DNA of 16,532 bases, taken from the NCBI GenBank assembly GCA_045604025.1, contig JAZUNG010000023.1, positions 1 through 16,532 of the forward strand, given 5' to 3'. Source of the stretch: RGIG5612 sp045604025. GTDB taxonomy: Bacteria; Bacillota; Clostridia; Lachnospirales; Lachnospiraceae. The position numbers and the translations under genes were made by a program. Every line of letters begins with the position of its first letter. The first letter of the stretch is position 1. The notes beneath the pieces are model-generated. The model saw only the letters and a list, made by a program, of their open reading frames with translations, was not told the origin of the DNA and did not search any database. Shown piece by piece: positions 7,261-15,292 of the stretch.

Positions 7261-8208
7261 ATGAGCTACAAGGTTATGGGAGTAACAGTTGGAAGAAAGA
7301 ACGGCAACTCAGAGCTCCTTCTGAAGGAAGCACTGATGGCCTGTGAAGAGCTGGGTGCTGAGGTTACTATGATCAACCTCAGGGACTACAACATCATTGA
7401 CTGCACAGGCTGCACTATGTGTACAAAAGGTATGAGCGAAGGCAAGTATGTGGGCTGCGTTCTTGATGAAAAGGATGACAAAAAGAAGATCATGGATGTC
7501 CTGCTGGATCAGGATGCGGTTATTTACTCCATCCCTACCTACGATCTGATGCCTAACGGCAAATATATCGTATTTGCACAGAGAAGTCTTGCATATGAGA
7601 CAGCATTCCTTGAGACTATCGGCGCTATCGAGCACAAGGACCGTATCGCAGGCCTTATCTCTGTAGGCGGATCGACCAGATCATGGCAGTCCATGGCTCT
7701 GGAAGGACTGCAGGCAACCATGTTCACTACCGACATGAAGGTTGTAGATATGGTACTGGCTACCAAGGTGGCAGGACCTGCACAGTGCCTGCTGGATGAC
7801 GAGCTTATGGGCAAGGCAAGAAGACTGGGCGAGAACATCATGAAGGCTATAGCAACTCCTCCGGAAGAGAGAGGATGGCTCGGCGATCCCGATATGGGAT
7901 GGTGCCCGAACTGCCACAGCAACGCTCTGGTTCTTGGAGAGGTACAGTATGACGGAGTGTATTATCCGATCGAGTGCCAGGTATGCGGCGCAGGCGGCAA
8001 TCTGGAGCCGGATGGCAATGGCAGATGGAAATTCGTGATCCAGGATAATGGTCTGTATAAGGACAGGACCACTGTTATCGGCCGTGCAAGACATCTCGAG
8101 GAGATCGGAGAGACCCAGGGAGGATTCTTCGCAAATCCTGAGGCTATGGCAACTGCAAGAGAAAGAGCCAAGAAATATATAGAGAAGAAATTCAAGGGAA
8201 TCGAGTAG
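7261..8208 (+). CDS. Iron-sulfur-flavoprotein-like NADPH-dependent FMN reductase family protein with zinc ribbon
   Basis: A 315-residue flavodoxin-fold protein. The N-terminus (VTVGRKNGNSELLL) is the FMN phosphate loop of the NADPH-dependent FMN reductase/Isf family. Cys48, Cys51, Cys54 and Cys66 form a compact C-x2-C-x2-C-x11-C motif like the [4Fe-4S] site of archaeal/clostridial iron-sulfur flavoproteins. After the flavodoxin domain, Cys215, Cys218, Cys239 and Cys242 form a probable zinc ribbon or rubredoxin-like site, an unusual addition. A good GGAGG precedes the ATG, after a 48-base AT-rich gap. It shares its whole architecture with the gene at 15550, so the two may be partners or have related substrates. 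It probably passes electrons or reduces a pathway intermediate; the substrate is unknown. Confidence 0.82.
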   Translation: MSYKVMGVTVGRKNGNSELLLKEALMACEELGAEVTMINLRDYNIIDCTGCTMCTKGMSEGKYVGCVLDEKDDKKKIMDVLLDQDAVIYSIPTYDLMPNGKYIVFAQRSLAYETAFLETIGAIEHKDRIAGLISVGGSTRSWQSMALEGLQATMFTTDMKVVDMVLATKVAGPAQCLLDDELMGKARRLGENIMKAIATPPEERGWLGDPDMGWCPNCHSNALVLGEVQYDGVYYPIECQVCGAGGNLEPDGNGRWKFVIQDNGLYKDRTTVIGRARHLEEIGETQGGFFANPEAMATARERAKKYIEKKFKGIE

Positions 8209-8219
8209 GAGGAAAAAGA

Positions 8220-9224
8220 ATGGGCAATGTATTAGATCCTATCTATGAGAAGGCCAAAAGTAATCCGCAGAGGGTAGCATTTCCTGAGGCTGACAATGAG
8301 AAGATGATGCAGGCTGCATACGAGTGCGGACAGGAAGGATATATCATCCCTCTCCTCGTTGGAAATCCAGAAGAGCTGAAGGCACTGGCTGAGCAGCGCG
8401 GATATGACACATCCGTATTCACATTCGTGGATATGGCTGATGAAGAGTATCTGTCGAAGATTGTTGCACAGTATCTGCAGCAGCCGGATGTATTCCTCTC
8501 AGAAAAAGGCCTTCGCAGAAGAGCCACCAAACCGCTGTATTATTCGATGATCATGCAGCGTGCAGGAGAGGCTGACGTTACATTTGCAGGTATCGACTAT
8601 ACCACCAGAGACGTACTTCTGGCCGGACAGGAGGTCATAGGCCTCAAGCCAGGTATCAGCACAATCTCCAGTATCGGACTGTGTGATATCCCCGGATATG
8701 AGGGAAGCGAAGGACAGCTCCTGGCTATCGGAGACTCTGCCGTATGCACCAATCCCGATGCAGAACAGCTGGCAGATATCGCCATCTCAGCATGCAATAC
8801 CGTAGTTGAGCTTCTCGACTGGGAGCCCCGCTGCGCTCTGGTATGCTATTCCACACTGGGCAGCGGCTCAGGTGAGCTGATCGACAAGGTAACTGAGGCA
8901 CTGCGCATCGCTCAGGAGAAGCGTCCCGATCTGGCTATCGACGGTGAATTCCAGCTTGATGCTGCTATAGTTCCCGCTATCGCAGCCAAGAAGGTTCCCA
9001 GAGAGAGCAGAGTTGCAGGCAAGGCCAATGTTGTGATCTGGCCGGATCTGAACGTAGGAAATGTAGCTGTCAAGCTCATCCAGCAGTTCGGTCATGCAGA
9101 TGCATACGGACCGATGCTTCAGGGATTTAACAAGATCGTTTGTGACTGCTCCAGAAGCGCCCCTGTTTCAGAACTGAAGGGCAATATCGTAATGTCTGCA
9201 GTACGTGCGGCAAACAGTAAATAA
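8220..9224 (+). CDS. Phosphate acyltransferase (Pta/Ptb family)
   Basis: A 334-residue member of the phosphate acetyl/butyryltransferase family, which exchanges the thiol of an acyl thioester for phosphate. It starts with RVAFPEADNEKMMQAA. The C-terminal half has ALVCYSTLGSGSG, AIDGEFQLDAAIVP, VAGKANVVIWPDLNVGN and YGPMLQGFNK, all diagnostic. The conserved D-L-S-R-G-C-S near the end reads DCSRSAP, so the substrate pocket may differ. Length and motifs are closer to acetyl- than to typical butyryl-transferases, but chain preference cannot be read directly. AGGAGG sits just before the ATG. Together with the kinase at 5722-6828 it would give an acyl-thioester to acyl-phosphate to acid route yielding ATP. 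Whether it takes acyl-CoA or acyl-ACP is open. Confidence 0.87.
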   Translation: MGNVLDPIYEKAKSNPQRVAFPEADNEKMMQAAYECGQEGYIIPLLVGNPEELKALAEQRGYDTSVFTFVDMADEEYLSKIVAQYLQQPDVFLSEKGLRRRATKPLYYSMIMQRAGEADVTFAGIDYTTRDVLLAGQEVIGLKPGISTISSIGLCDIPGYEGSEGQLLAIGDSAVCTNPDAEQLADIAISACNTVVELLDWEPRCALVCYSTLGSGSGELIDKVTEALRIAQEKRPDLAIDGEFQLDAAIVPAIAAKKVPRESRVAGKANVVIWPDLNVGNVAVKLIQQFGHADAYGPMLQGFNKIVCDCSRSAPVSELKGNIVMSAVRAANSK

Positions 9225-9230
9225 AGACAA

Positions 9231-9248
9231 CGCCTTGAGGTAAAGGCG
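9231..9248 (+). other. Intercistronic hairpin
   Basis: CGCCTT and AAGGCG form a perfect 6-base stem with a six-base loop GAGGTA in the 50-base gap between the phosphotransacylase and flavoprotein genes. No run of T follows, so it is a poor intrinsic terminator. An RNA-processing or mRNA-stability element is more likely. It may also be chance. Confidence 0.4.
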
Positions 9249-9274
9249 CAGAGTATTTAAATGGAGGAAGAAAC

Positions 9275-10762
9275 ATGAAAACATTTGAGACTGATGTTGT
9301 TGTAGTAGCTGCCGGCCTGTCAGGTCTTGCTGCCAGCATTGCAGCCGCAGAAGGCGGAGCAGGTGTTATCACACTTGAGAAGTCCACAACTACAGGTGGA
9401 GCAGCAAACATGGGTATGGGCCCTCTGGGAGTTGGTTCCAGGATCCAGCGTATGCATATGATCCAGCTTTCACCTATTGAGGCATTCAGAAAGCATATGT
9501 ATTTCACACATTACCGTGTAGATGCACGTCTGGTTCGTGATTATTACTTCAAATCAGGTGATACTATCGACTGGCTTGAGGATATGGGCGTTGAATTCGT
9601 AGGCGTACAGAGAGCTTTTGGCGCTGATGAGGCAACCAGACCTTATTCTGACGGCGAGTTTACATGGCATGTTGTACGTCCTGAAGACGGCGGCATTCCC
9701 GGCCCTCGTGCTGCAACAGCCATGACCAAGAAGATGACAGAGCATGCAAAGGATCTGGGAGTAGAGTTCTTCTTCGAGACCCCTGGCAAGAAGATCATTA
9801 TGGAAGATGGCAAGGCTGTAGGCGTTATGGCAGTTGATAAGGACGGCGAGGACGTTGAGATCAGAGCCAAGGCCGTTATCATCGCTACAGGCGGATTCGG
9901 TGACAACCCTCAGATGATCCAGGAAGAGACTGGTTATGAATTCGGAAAGACCATCTTCAACTTCGCAGTTCCCGGTATGAAGGGTGACGGTATCAAGATG
10001 GCATGGGAAGCAGGTGCAGGAAAAGAGCAGCCTATCATGGAGCTCATGTATCAGCTGCCTGACAACATGAACCACTTTATCCTGGACGGCGCGTTCCGTC
10101 AGCCGTGCCTGTGGGTCAACAGAAACGGTGAAAGATTCATGCCTGAAGACCAGATCGGAAATACTACATTTACCGGCAATGCTATCTCAGCACAGCCCGG
10201 AAGAGTTGCTTATGCGATCATGGACAGCAAGCTGCTCAGAAAGTACAAGAAGAAAGGTCCGGATATCGTATCTCACGTACATCCTCATGATCTGTATGAT
10301 CATTTTGATGAGCAGTGGGAGAGAGATCTTGCAGACGGTTATGAGCCCGTAACTCAGGCAGATACCATCGAGGAGCTGGCAGAGAAAGCCGGCATCGATG
10401 TTGATGGTCTGGTAGCTCAGGTTGAAGAGTACAACGAGATGTGCTATGCAGGTTATGATGAGCTGTTTGAGAAGAACAGACATTATATGCAGCCTATCGA
10501 GAAAGGACCGTTCTACTGCCTGCGTCAGAATGTAGGCGCTTACGGCTCACTCGGCGGTATCAAGATCAATCACAAGACTCAGGTTATGACTCAGGAGTCC
10601 AAGGTTATCCCCGGTCTGTATGCTGCAGGAACTGACGCATGCAACATCTTCGGTGACAGCTATCCGTTCGTTCTTTCAGGAAATACCATGGGATTCTGCC
10701 TGAATTCCGGACGTATAGCCGGTGAGAACGCTGCTGCAGAAGCAGTTGAGTACGATTTCTAA
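9275..10762 (+). CDS. FAD-dependent oxidoreductase (FAD_binding_2, fumarate-reductase-like)
   Basis: A 495-residue cytoplasmic flavoprotein of the fumarate reductase/ketosteroid dehydrogenase superfamily, without heme motifs or a signal peptide. The N-terminal Rossmann strand VVVVAAGLSGLAAS has Ala12 where the first glycine of GxGxxG is usual. VIIATGGFGDN and IPGLYAAGTDACNIFG are typical FAD contacts. The segment ISAQPGRVAYAIMD matches soluble fumarate reductases, but their active-site Arg just before it and the NRLGG arginine motif near the C-terminus (YPFVLSGNT here) are absent. It is therefore unlikely to reduce fumarate. A GGAGGAAG site precedes the ATG. The next two genes encode iron-sulfur electron carriers, so it may be the terminal reductase or dehydrogenase of that chain. 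The substrate is unknown. Confidence 0.85.
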   Translation: MKTFETDVVVVAAGLSGLAASIAAAEGGAGVITLEKSTTTGGAANMGMGPLGVGSRIQRMHMIQLSPIEAFRKHMYFTHYRVDARLVRDYYFKSGDTIDWLEDMGVEFVGVQRAFGADEATRPYSDGEFTWHVVRPEDGGIPGPRAATAMTKKMTEHAKDLGVEFFFETPGKKIIMEDGKAVGVMAVDKDGEDVEIRAKAVIIATGGFGDNPQMIQEETGYEFGKTIFNFAVPGMKGDGIKMAWEAGAGKEQPIMELMYQLPDNMNHFILDGAFRQPCLWVNRNGERFMPEDQIGNTTFTGNAISAQPGRVAYAIMDSKLLRKYKKKGPDIVSHVHPHDLYDHFDEQWERDLADGYEPVTQADTIEELAEKAGIDVDGLVAQVEEYNEMCYAGYDELFEKNRHYMQPIEKGPFYCLRQNVGAYGSLGGIKINHKTQVMTQESKVIPGLYAAGTDACNIFGDSYPFVLSGNTMGFCLNSGRIAGENAAAEAVEYDF

Positions 10763-10800
10763 GAGTATAAAAGATTTAAGAGCATATAGGAGAGAACAAG

Positions 10801-12894
10801 GTGAAATTAACAATTGACGGAAAAGAAATAGAAGCGTACGAAGGACAGTCAGTCCTGGACGCTGCTCTTGAAGCCGGAATTTTTATTCCTCATCTTTGCA
10901 GCCATCCCGACCTCGAGGCCAAGGGGGGCTGCCGCCTGTGGTCCGGGGAAATTGAAGGCGTGGAAGGTGCGGTACCCTCATGCATGACCAAGGCTGAAGA
11001 GGGAATGAAGGTCACTGTAAACGGTCCTGAGGCCGACAAGGTGCGCCGCACTGCCATGGAGCTGATCCTGGCAACCCATCCTGAAGACTGCACGGGCTGT
11101 CCCAAATACGGAAAGTGTGAGCTTCAGTCCATGTATCAGTATATGGGAGTCAGCGCGGAACGCTGGAGAAAGAAATCCAGAAGTGTTCCCAACGATGACA
11201 GCAATCCGCTGATCTCGCATCTGTTTACCAGATGTGTCAGATGCGGACGCTGTATCCGCGCATGTCAGGACTTAAGGGGAGTAAAGGTTCTTGATTATGT
11301 TCAGTCAAGAGCCGGCATTCATGCAGGAGTACCTGAAGGCAAATCTCTGAAGGAAGCAGGATGCCGCTTCTGCGGTGCTTGCATAGAAGTATGCCCTACA
11401 GGCTCTATCATGGATGTTGTAAAGATAATGAAAGAAGACCGCACACGTACGGACAATATCGTACCATGCCGTGCTACATGCCCTGCTCATATCGATATTC
11501 CCCGTTATATCCGTTATGTGAAGAACGGTGAATACGACAAGGCTTTGGCAGTTATCCGCGAGAAGGTGCCTTTCCCTGAGACACTTGGAAGCATCTGCAC
11601 ACATGACTGCGAAACAGAGTGCAAGCGTAACGAGCTGGGCAAGCCGATATCTATCTGCAGACTGAAAAGAGCAGCTGCAGTAAATGAGACAGGAGCATGG
11701 AAAGAGCGTGCAGTGCATCTTCCTTCTACAGGCAAAAAGGCTGCAGTCATAGGAGCAGGTCCTGCTGGTCTTACAGCTGCTTACTATCTGGCCAAGAAAG
11801 GCCATGATGTAACAGTGTTCGAAAAGAATGAGAAGGCCGGCGGTCAGCTGCGTTATGGTATTCCTGCATATCGTCTTCCCGATGAAGTGATCGACAGGGA
11901 GATCGCAGATATCCTGGAGACAGGCGTCACACTGAAACTGAATACTGAAGCACTTGCACCTGCAGAGCTTCTGGCTGAAGGATATGATTCAGTCCTGGTA
12001 GCAGTCGGAACCACAGTTGGATCCAAGCTTCCGATCGACGGAAACGATCTTCCCGGAGTATACGTAAACGCGGATTTCCTGAAGGCTGCAAGGGAGGGCA
12101 TTCCTCTTCCCGTGGGTGAGAAGGTCATGGTCCTGGGTGGCGGAAACGTTGCTTATGACTGTGCCAGAACAGCTGTCAGACTCGGAGCGAAGGAAGTCCA
12201 TATGGCCTGTCTGGAGAACGAGCAGCAGATGACATCCACACCGGATGAGATCGCAGAGGGAGCCGAAGAAGGCATCATCCTGCATGCTGCCAATTCATTC
12301 CTGAGGATAACAGGAACAGACAGAGTAGAAGGCGTGGAGCTTCAGAAGGTAGAGAGATTCTACTTCGATGAGAACCGCAGAGCAGTGATCGAACTGGCGG
12401 AAGGCACACAGAGAATCATCCCTGTGGATAACGTTATCTTCGCAGTTGGCCAGAGACCTGCGGGAACAGATGGTATGGGACTTGAGCTGACTCATGGACC
12501 GTATATTCAGGCAAACAGCAATCAGGAGACCAGCATGACCGGCGTATATACCGCTGGTGATGTGTTTACCGGAACCAAATCCGTGATTCAGGCTATCGCC
12601 GGCGGCAGAAAGGCCGCAGAGCAGATGGACCTGTATATGGGCGGAGACGGATGCATCGATGAGGTACTGGTTGAGCCGGAAAAAGCAGATCCGTACATCG
12701 GCAGGATCGAAGGCTTTGCTGACCTCGAGAGAGTGGAAGCAGACGTTGCAGATCCGACTGTCAGAATAACAGGTTTTGACCTGGCAGAGCAGCCGTTTAC
12801 CTGCGAACAGGCAGGCTGTGAGGCTACCAGGTGTCTGCAGTGTGATCTCAGACTGCAGTTTCAGCAGGTCAAGCTCTGGAACGAATATATTTAG
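10801..12894 (+). CDS. NuoG-like iron-sulfur / GltD-like FAD-NAD(P) oxidoreductase chimera
   Basis: A 697-residue, GTG-start protein with AGGAGAG upstream. Residues 1-75 resemble the NuoG/HydA [2Fe-2S] domain with Cys33, Cys44 and Cys61, but the third ligand is Trp47 (TGG) instead of Cys. A NuoG His-Cys motif follows (His93, Cys97, Cys100, Cys106), then two ferredoxin-type [4Fe-4S] sites (Cys145/148/151/155 and Cys188/191/194/198). Residues from about 223 are GltD/NfnB-like: an iron-sulfur region (Cys223, 227, 266, 270, 274, 286), FAD motif GAGPAG (318-323), a nucleotide motif LGGGNVAYDCART (about 445-457) and AGDVFTG. A Cys-rich tail (GCEATRCLQCD) closes it. The layout resembles StnC-type subunits of electron-bifurcating transhydrogenases. 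It probably moves electrons from NAD(P)H to the neighbouring flavo- or iron-sulfur proteins. Confidence 0.85.
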   Translation: MKLTIDGKEIEAYEGQSVLDAALEAGIFIPHLCSHPDLEAKGGCRLWSGEIEGVEGAVPSCMTKAEEGMKVTVNGPEADKVRRTAMELILATHPEDCTGCPKYGKCELQSMYQYMGVSAERWRKKSRSVPNDDSNPLISHLFTRCVRCGRCIRACQDLRGVKVLDYVQSRAGIHAGVPEGKSLKEAGCRFCGACIEVCPTGSIMDVVKIMKEDRTRTDNIVPCRATCPAHIDIPRYIRYVKNGEYDKALAVIREKVPFPETLGSICTHDCETECKRNELGKPISICRLKRAAAVNETGAWKERAVHLPSTGKKAAVIGAGPAGLTAAYYLAKKGHDVTVFEKNEKAGGQLRYGIPAYRLPDEVIDREIADILETGVTLKLNTEALAPAELLAEGYDSVLVAVGTTVGSKLPIDGNDLPGVYVNADFLKAAREGIPLPVGEKVMVLGGGNVAYDCARTAVRLGAKEVHMACLENEQQMTSTPDEIAEGAEEGIILHAANSFLRITGTDRVEGVELQKVERFYFDENRRAVIELAEGTQRIIPVDNVIFAVGQRPAGTDGMGLELTHGPYIQANSNQETSMTGVYTAGDVFTGTKSVIQAIAGGRKAAEQMDLYMGGDGCIDEVLVEPEKADPYIGRIEGFADLERVEADVADPTVRITGFDLAEQPFTCEQAGCEATRCLQCDLRLQFQQVKLWNEYI

Positions 12895-12905
12895 GAGGGT
12901 TGAAA

Positions 12906-13478
12906 ATGAGTGCTACAGAAGCTATTCAGAATCTTAAAGAGGACCAGTGCCCGGTAGATACCCTTCTGAAGGAGGTTTCAGGGCATCCCTGCAAGGCCTG
13001 CGGCAAATGCGTATACGGATACGAAGGCGCATCCCAGCTGGAGATGATCCTCTCATCCATCATCGACAAGAAGGGCCGCAGCAACGATCTGGCGTTAATG
13101 AAAGAACTCTGCGGACTGATGAAGACCCAGAGCATGTGCGATGACGGTATAGAACTTGCCGGAGCCTGTGAGCTGGCATTTGACACATATCAGAAGGATT
13201 TTGAAGATCATATCAGCAAGAAGGCCTGCAGAGCAGGAGTATGTAAGAAGTTCATGACCTATCATATCCTTCCGGATAAATGCATTGGATGCGGAGACTG
13301 CATAGATGCCTGCGAGGATGAAGCCATCCTGGGCAGAAAGAAATTCATCCATGTTATCGACCAGGGTGAATGCACTCAGTGCGGACAGTGCGTAGATGCC
13401 TGCGAGGAAGAGGCGATAGTACTGGCCGGTGCGGTCAAGCCGAGATGTCCGGTTAAACCTATACCATGCAGAAGATAG
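12906..13478 (+). CDS. NuoF C-terminal-like iron-sulfur protein with 2x[4Fe-4S] ferredoxin domain
   Basis: A 190-residue electron carrier. Residues 22-115 match the C-terminal iron-sulfur domain of NuoF/HydB: Cys29, Cys32, Cys35 and Cys78 with the helical GKCVYGYEGASQLEMI and the ACRAGVCKKF exit. Residues 120-175 are a two-cluster ferredoxin: CIGCGDCIDAC (126-136) and CTQCGQCVDAC (156-166). The FMN- and NADH-binding part of NuoF is absent, so it cannot oxidise NADH alone. A TTG six bases upstream is in frame, but AGGAGGG at 12893-12899 is spaced correctly for the ATG at 12906. The gap from the preceding gene is 11 bases. It is probably a partner subunit that accepts electrons from the upstream GltD-like protein or ferredoxin. 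Confidence 0.85.
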   Translation: MSATEAIQNLKEDQCPVDTLLKEVSGHPCKACGKCVYGYEGASQLEMILSSIIDKKGRSNDLALMKELCGLMKTQSMCDDGIELAGACELAFDTYQKDFEDHISKKACRAGVCKKFMTYHILPDKCIGCGDCIDACEDEAILGRKKFIHVIDQGECTQCGQCVDACEEEAIVLAGAVKPRCPVKPIPCRR

Positions 13479-13521
13479 CCCCAGGGCAATAGATTAAAAC
13501 AACGATCAAGAAGGGAGAATA

Positions 13522-14838
13522 ATGCCCATGAAACCACTGGGAAAATACAGCAGAAGCGTTTCGATCATCGGCGTAGGATGCACACCGTTCATGTATACGG
13601 TTGACAATCCCGAGACAGACGGTCTGACCGAAGGCGAAATGTTTGGTTATGCTGCGCTGAAGGCAATGGAAGATGCAGGGGTCAATCCTCAGGATGTAGA
13701 CTTCTATTTCCATGGCTGCGCCAGCCCCCTGAATGGATGCAACTACCTGACACCCAATGTTCAGATCGCAAACTGGTTTGGCATGAAGGGAAAGGGCTCC
13801 ATTCATCATTCCGAAGCCTGCTGCACTGGCTACCTTGCTATAGAGCAGGCAGTAAATGCCATTGCTTCAGGAAAGTATGACTGTGTATTGACAGGAGCAG
13901 TTGAATTCGGTGACAGCACACCTCATCCGAATGACAACATCGAGACACCCAAGCATCCTTATAAGCGTGACAAGATGACCATGGACAAGTTCCTCAGGAC
14001 CACACAGTGGCTGTATGACAGAACTTATACCAGAAGTCTGATGGCAGGTCAGGAGCTGATCTATGATGATGCTGCAGAGTGGTATGTACGTACCCGAGGC
14101 ATCACACCTGAGCAGATGAATGACACACTTAACTGGATGTGCATCAACAATAGGCGCAACGCCTCCAAGAATCCTCTTGCCATCGAGCGCAAGACCTATG
14201 AAGAGTATGCGGCAGAGCAGGGAATGACTCTGGATGAGTATATGAACTCACCTTTCAATCCCCGTATGGGAGATTTCCTGCGTGCAGGCGGTATCGAGCT
14301 GAAGTGTGACGGAGCTGCAGCAGCGCTTCTGATCGCAACAGAGAAGATCCCTGAGATCGCAAAGAACCTGAAGCATGCTCCTATCGAGGTACTGGGTATA
14401 GGAAGTGCTGCATGTGAAGCCAGCACACCGCATTTCGAAGTCAGGGCAACAGAAGAAGCTGTCCGTCAGGTTTATGAGCTGACCGGACTTTCCGGAGACG
14501 ATCTGGATCTGTTCTTTGCAAATGACTTCATCATCACATCACACCTGATCGCAGCTGAGATCGCCGGCTATCTGCCGTTCGGCGAGGGCTGGAAATATAT
14601 CTGCGACGGCAGGACAGCATGGGATGGAGATAAGCCGATCAACTCCAACGGCGGCAGGACTTCATTCGGACATGCTCACGCTGCTTCAGGACTGGCAGAT
14701 ATGTACGAAGCATGCAAGCAGATGTGGAATGAGTGCGGCGAACGCCAGGTAAAGAAACTGCCGAAGACCACTATGCTGCGCGGATATGGCGGAGCACAGA
14801 ACGTTGCGGCAGTTGTGATCCGTACCATGGATGAGTAG
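13522..14838 (+). CDS. Thiolase-like protein (SCP-x/acetyl-CoA acetyltransferase type)
   Basis: A 438-residue thiolase-fold protein. It opens with VSIIGVGCTPF, and the acyl-accepting Cys is Cys100 in EACCTGYLAIEQA. The histidine motif is NGGRTSFGHAHAASG with His384, in place of GHPxGATG. The second catalytic Cys of classical thiolases (CxGGG) is absent: the tail reads LRGYGGAQN, as in SCP-x-like thiolases that work with a DUF35 partner. Such enzymes join or cleave beta-ketoacyl thioesters. The next gene is a DUF35 protein and the one after is an ACP, so the true substrate may be ACP-linked. Start codons at 13522 and 13528 are both possible; AAGGGAG (13511-13517) fits the second slightly better. 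Confidence 0.86.
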   Translation: MPMKPLGKYSRSVSIIGVGCTPFMYTVDNPETDGLTEGEMFGYAALKAMEDAGVNPQDVDFYFHGCASPLNGCNYLTPNVQIANWFGMKGKGSIHHSEACCTGYLAIEQAVNAIASGKYDCVLTGAVEFGDSTPHPNDNIETPKHPYKRDKMTMDKFLRTTQWLYDRTYTRSLMAGQELIYDDAAEWYVRTRGITPEQMNDTLNWMCINNRRNASKNPLAIERKTYEEYAAEQGMTLDEYMNSPFNPRMGDFLRAGGIELKCDGAAAALLIATEKIPEIAKNLKHAPIEVLGIGSAACEASTPHFEVRATEEAVRQVYELTGLSGDDLDLFFANDFIITSHLIAAEIAGYLPFGEGWKYICDGRTAWDGDKPINSNGGRTSFGHAHAASGLADMYEACKQMWNECGERQVKKLPKTTMLRGYGGAQNVAAVVIRTMDE

Positions 14839-14849
14839 GAGGTGAGTAT

Positions 14850-15263
14850 ATGGCGATCAAACTGGAAAAAGTCGTTGCGACCTTTTATGAAAAACTTGAA
14901 GAAGGCAAGATCATGGGCAGGAAATGTCCCAAGTGCGGAAATGTAGAGTTCCCCCCTGTCTATGCGTGCAATGCCTGCGGCTCATATGAGACCGAGTGGG
15001 TGGAACTGAGCGGAAATGCCAAGCTGCACAATATCGTGCTGCCTGCAGCCCTCTCTTCCAAACCTGAATATAAGAAACTTGGAAAATACTGCTACGGCGA
15101 GATCGAACTGGAGGAAGGTGCCAGATTCAACGGTGTTGTCCGTGGTGTGTCCAGAAAGAACCGCGAAGAGCTGTCGGCCAAGCTCCCTGTGCCTGTAAAG
15201 GCTGCTATATTTGAGCGTGAGGGCGGATTCAAGACAGTAGTGTTCGATCTGGTTGAAGAATAA
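14850..15263 (+). CDS. DUF35 zinc-ribbon/OB-fold protein, thiolase partner
   Basis: A 137-residue DUF35-type protein. A rubredoxin-like zinc ribbon (Cys26, Cys29, Cys40, Cys43: KCPKCG then ACNACG) follows a short helix, and the rest is a beta-rich OB-fold domain. Members of this family bind thiolases or ketosynthase-like enzymes and pass acyl-CoA or stabilise the complex, as in archaeal acetoacetyl-CoA thiolase/HMG-CoA synthase and the PhlACB acyltransferase. A near-perfect AGGAGGTGA overlaps the thiolase stop, 11 bases before the ATG, so the two proteins are probably made together. Function as the partner of the upstream thiolase is well supported by context; its acyl carrier is not known. 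Confidence 0.88.
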   Translation: MAIKLEKVVATFYEKLEEGKIMGRKCPKCGNVEFPPVYACNACGSYETEWVELSGNAKLHNIVLPAALSSKPEYKKLGKYCYGEIELEEGARFNGVVRGVSRKNREELSAKLPVPVKAAIFEREGGFKTVVFDLVEE

Positions 15264-15292
15264 TGTGGAAAATATCCGGAAAGGAGAAAACT

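Noticed and set aside
12900..12905. TTG start two codons before the NuoF-like ATG
   Set aside because: AGGAGGG ends at 12899, directly next to the TTG, whereas the ATG at 12906 has normal spacing.
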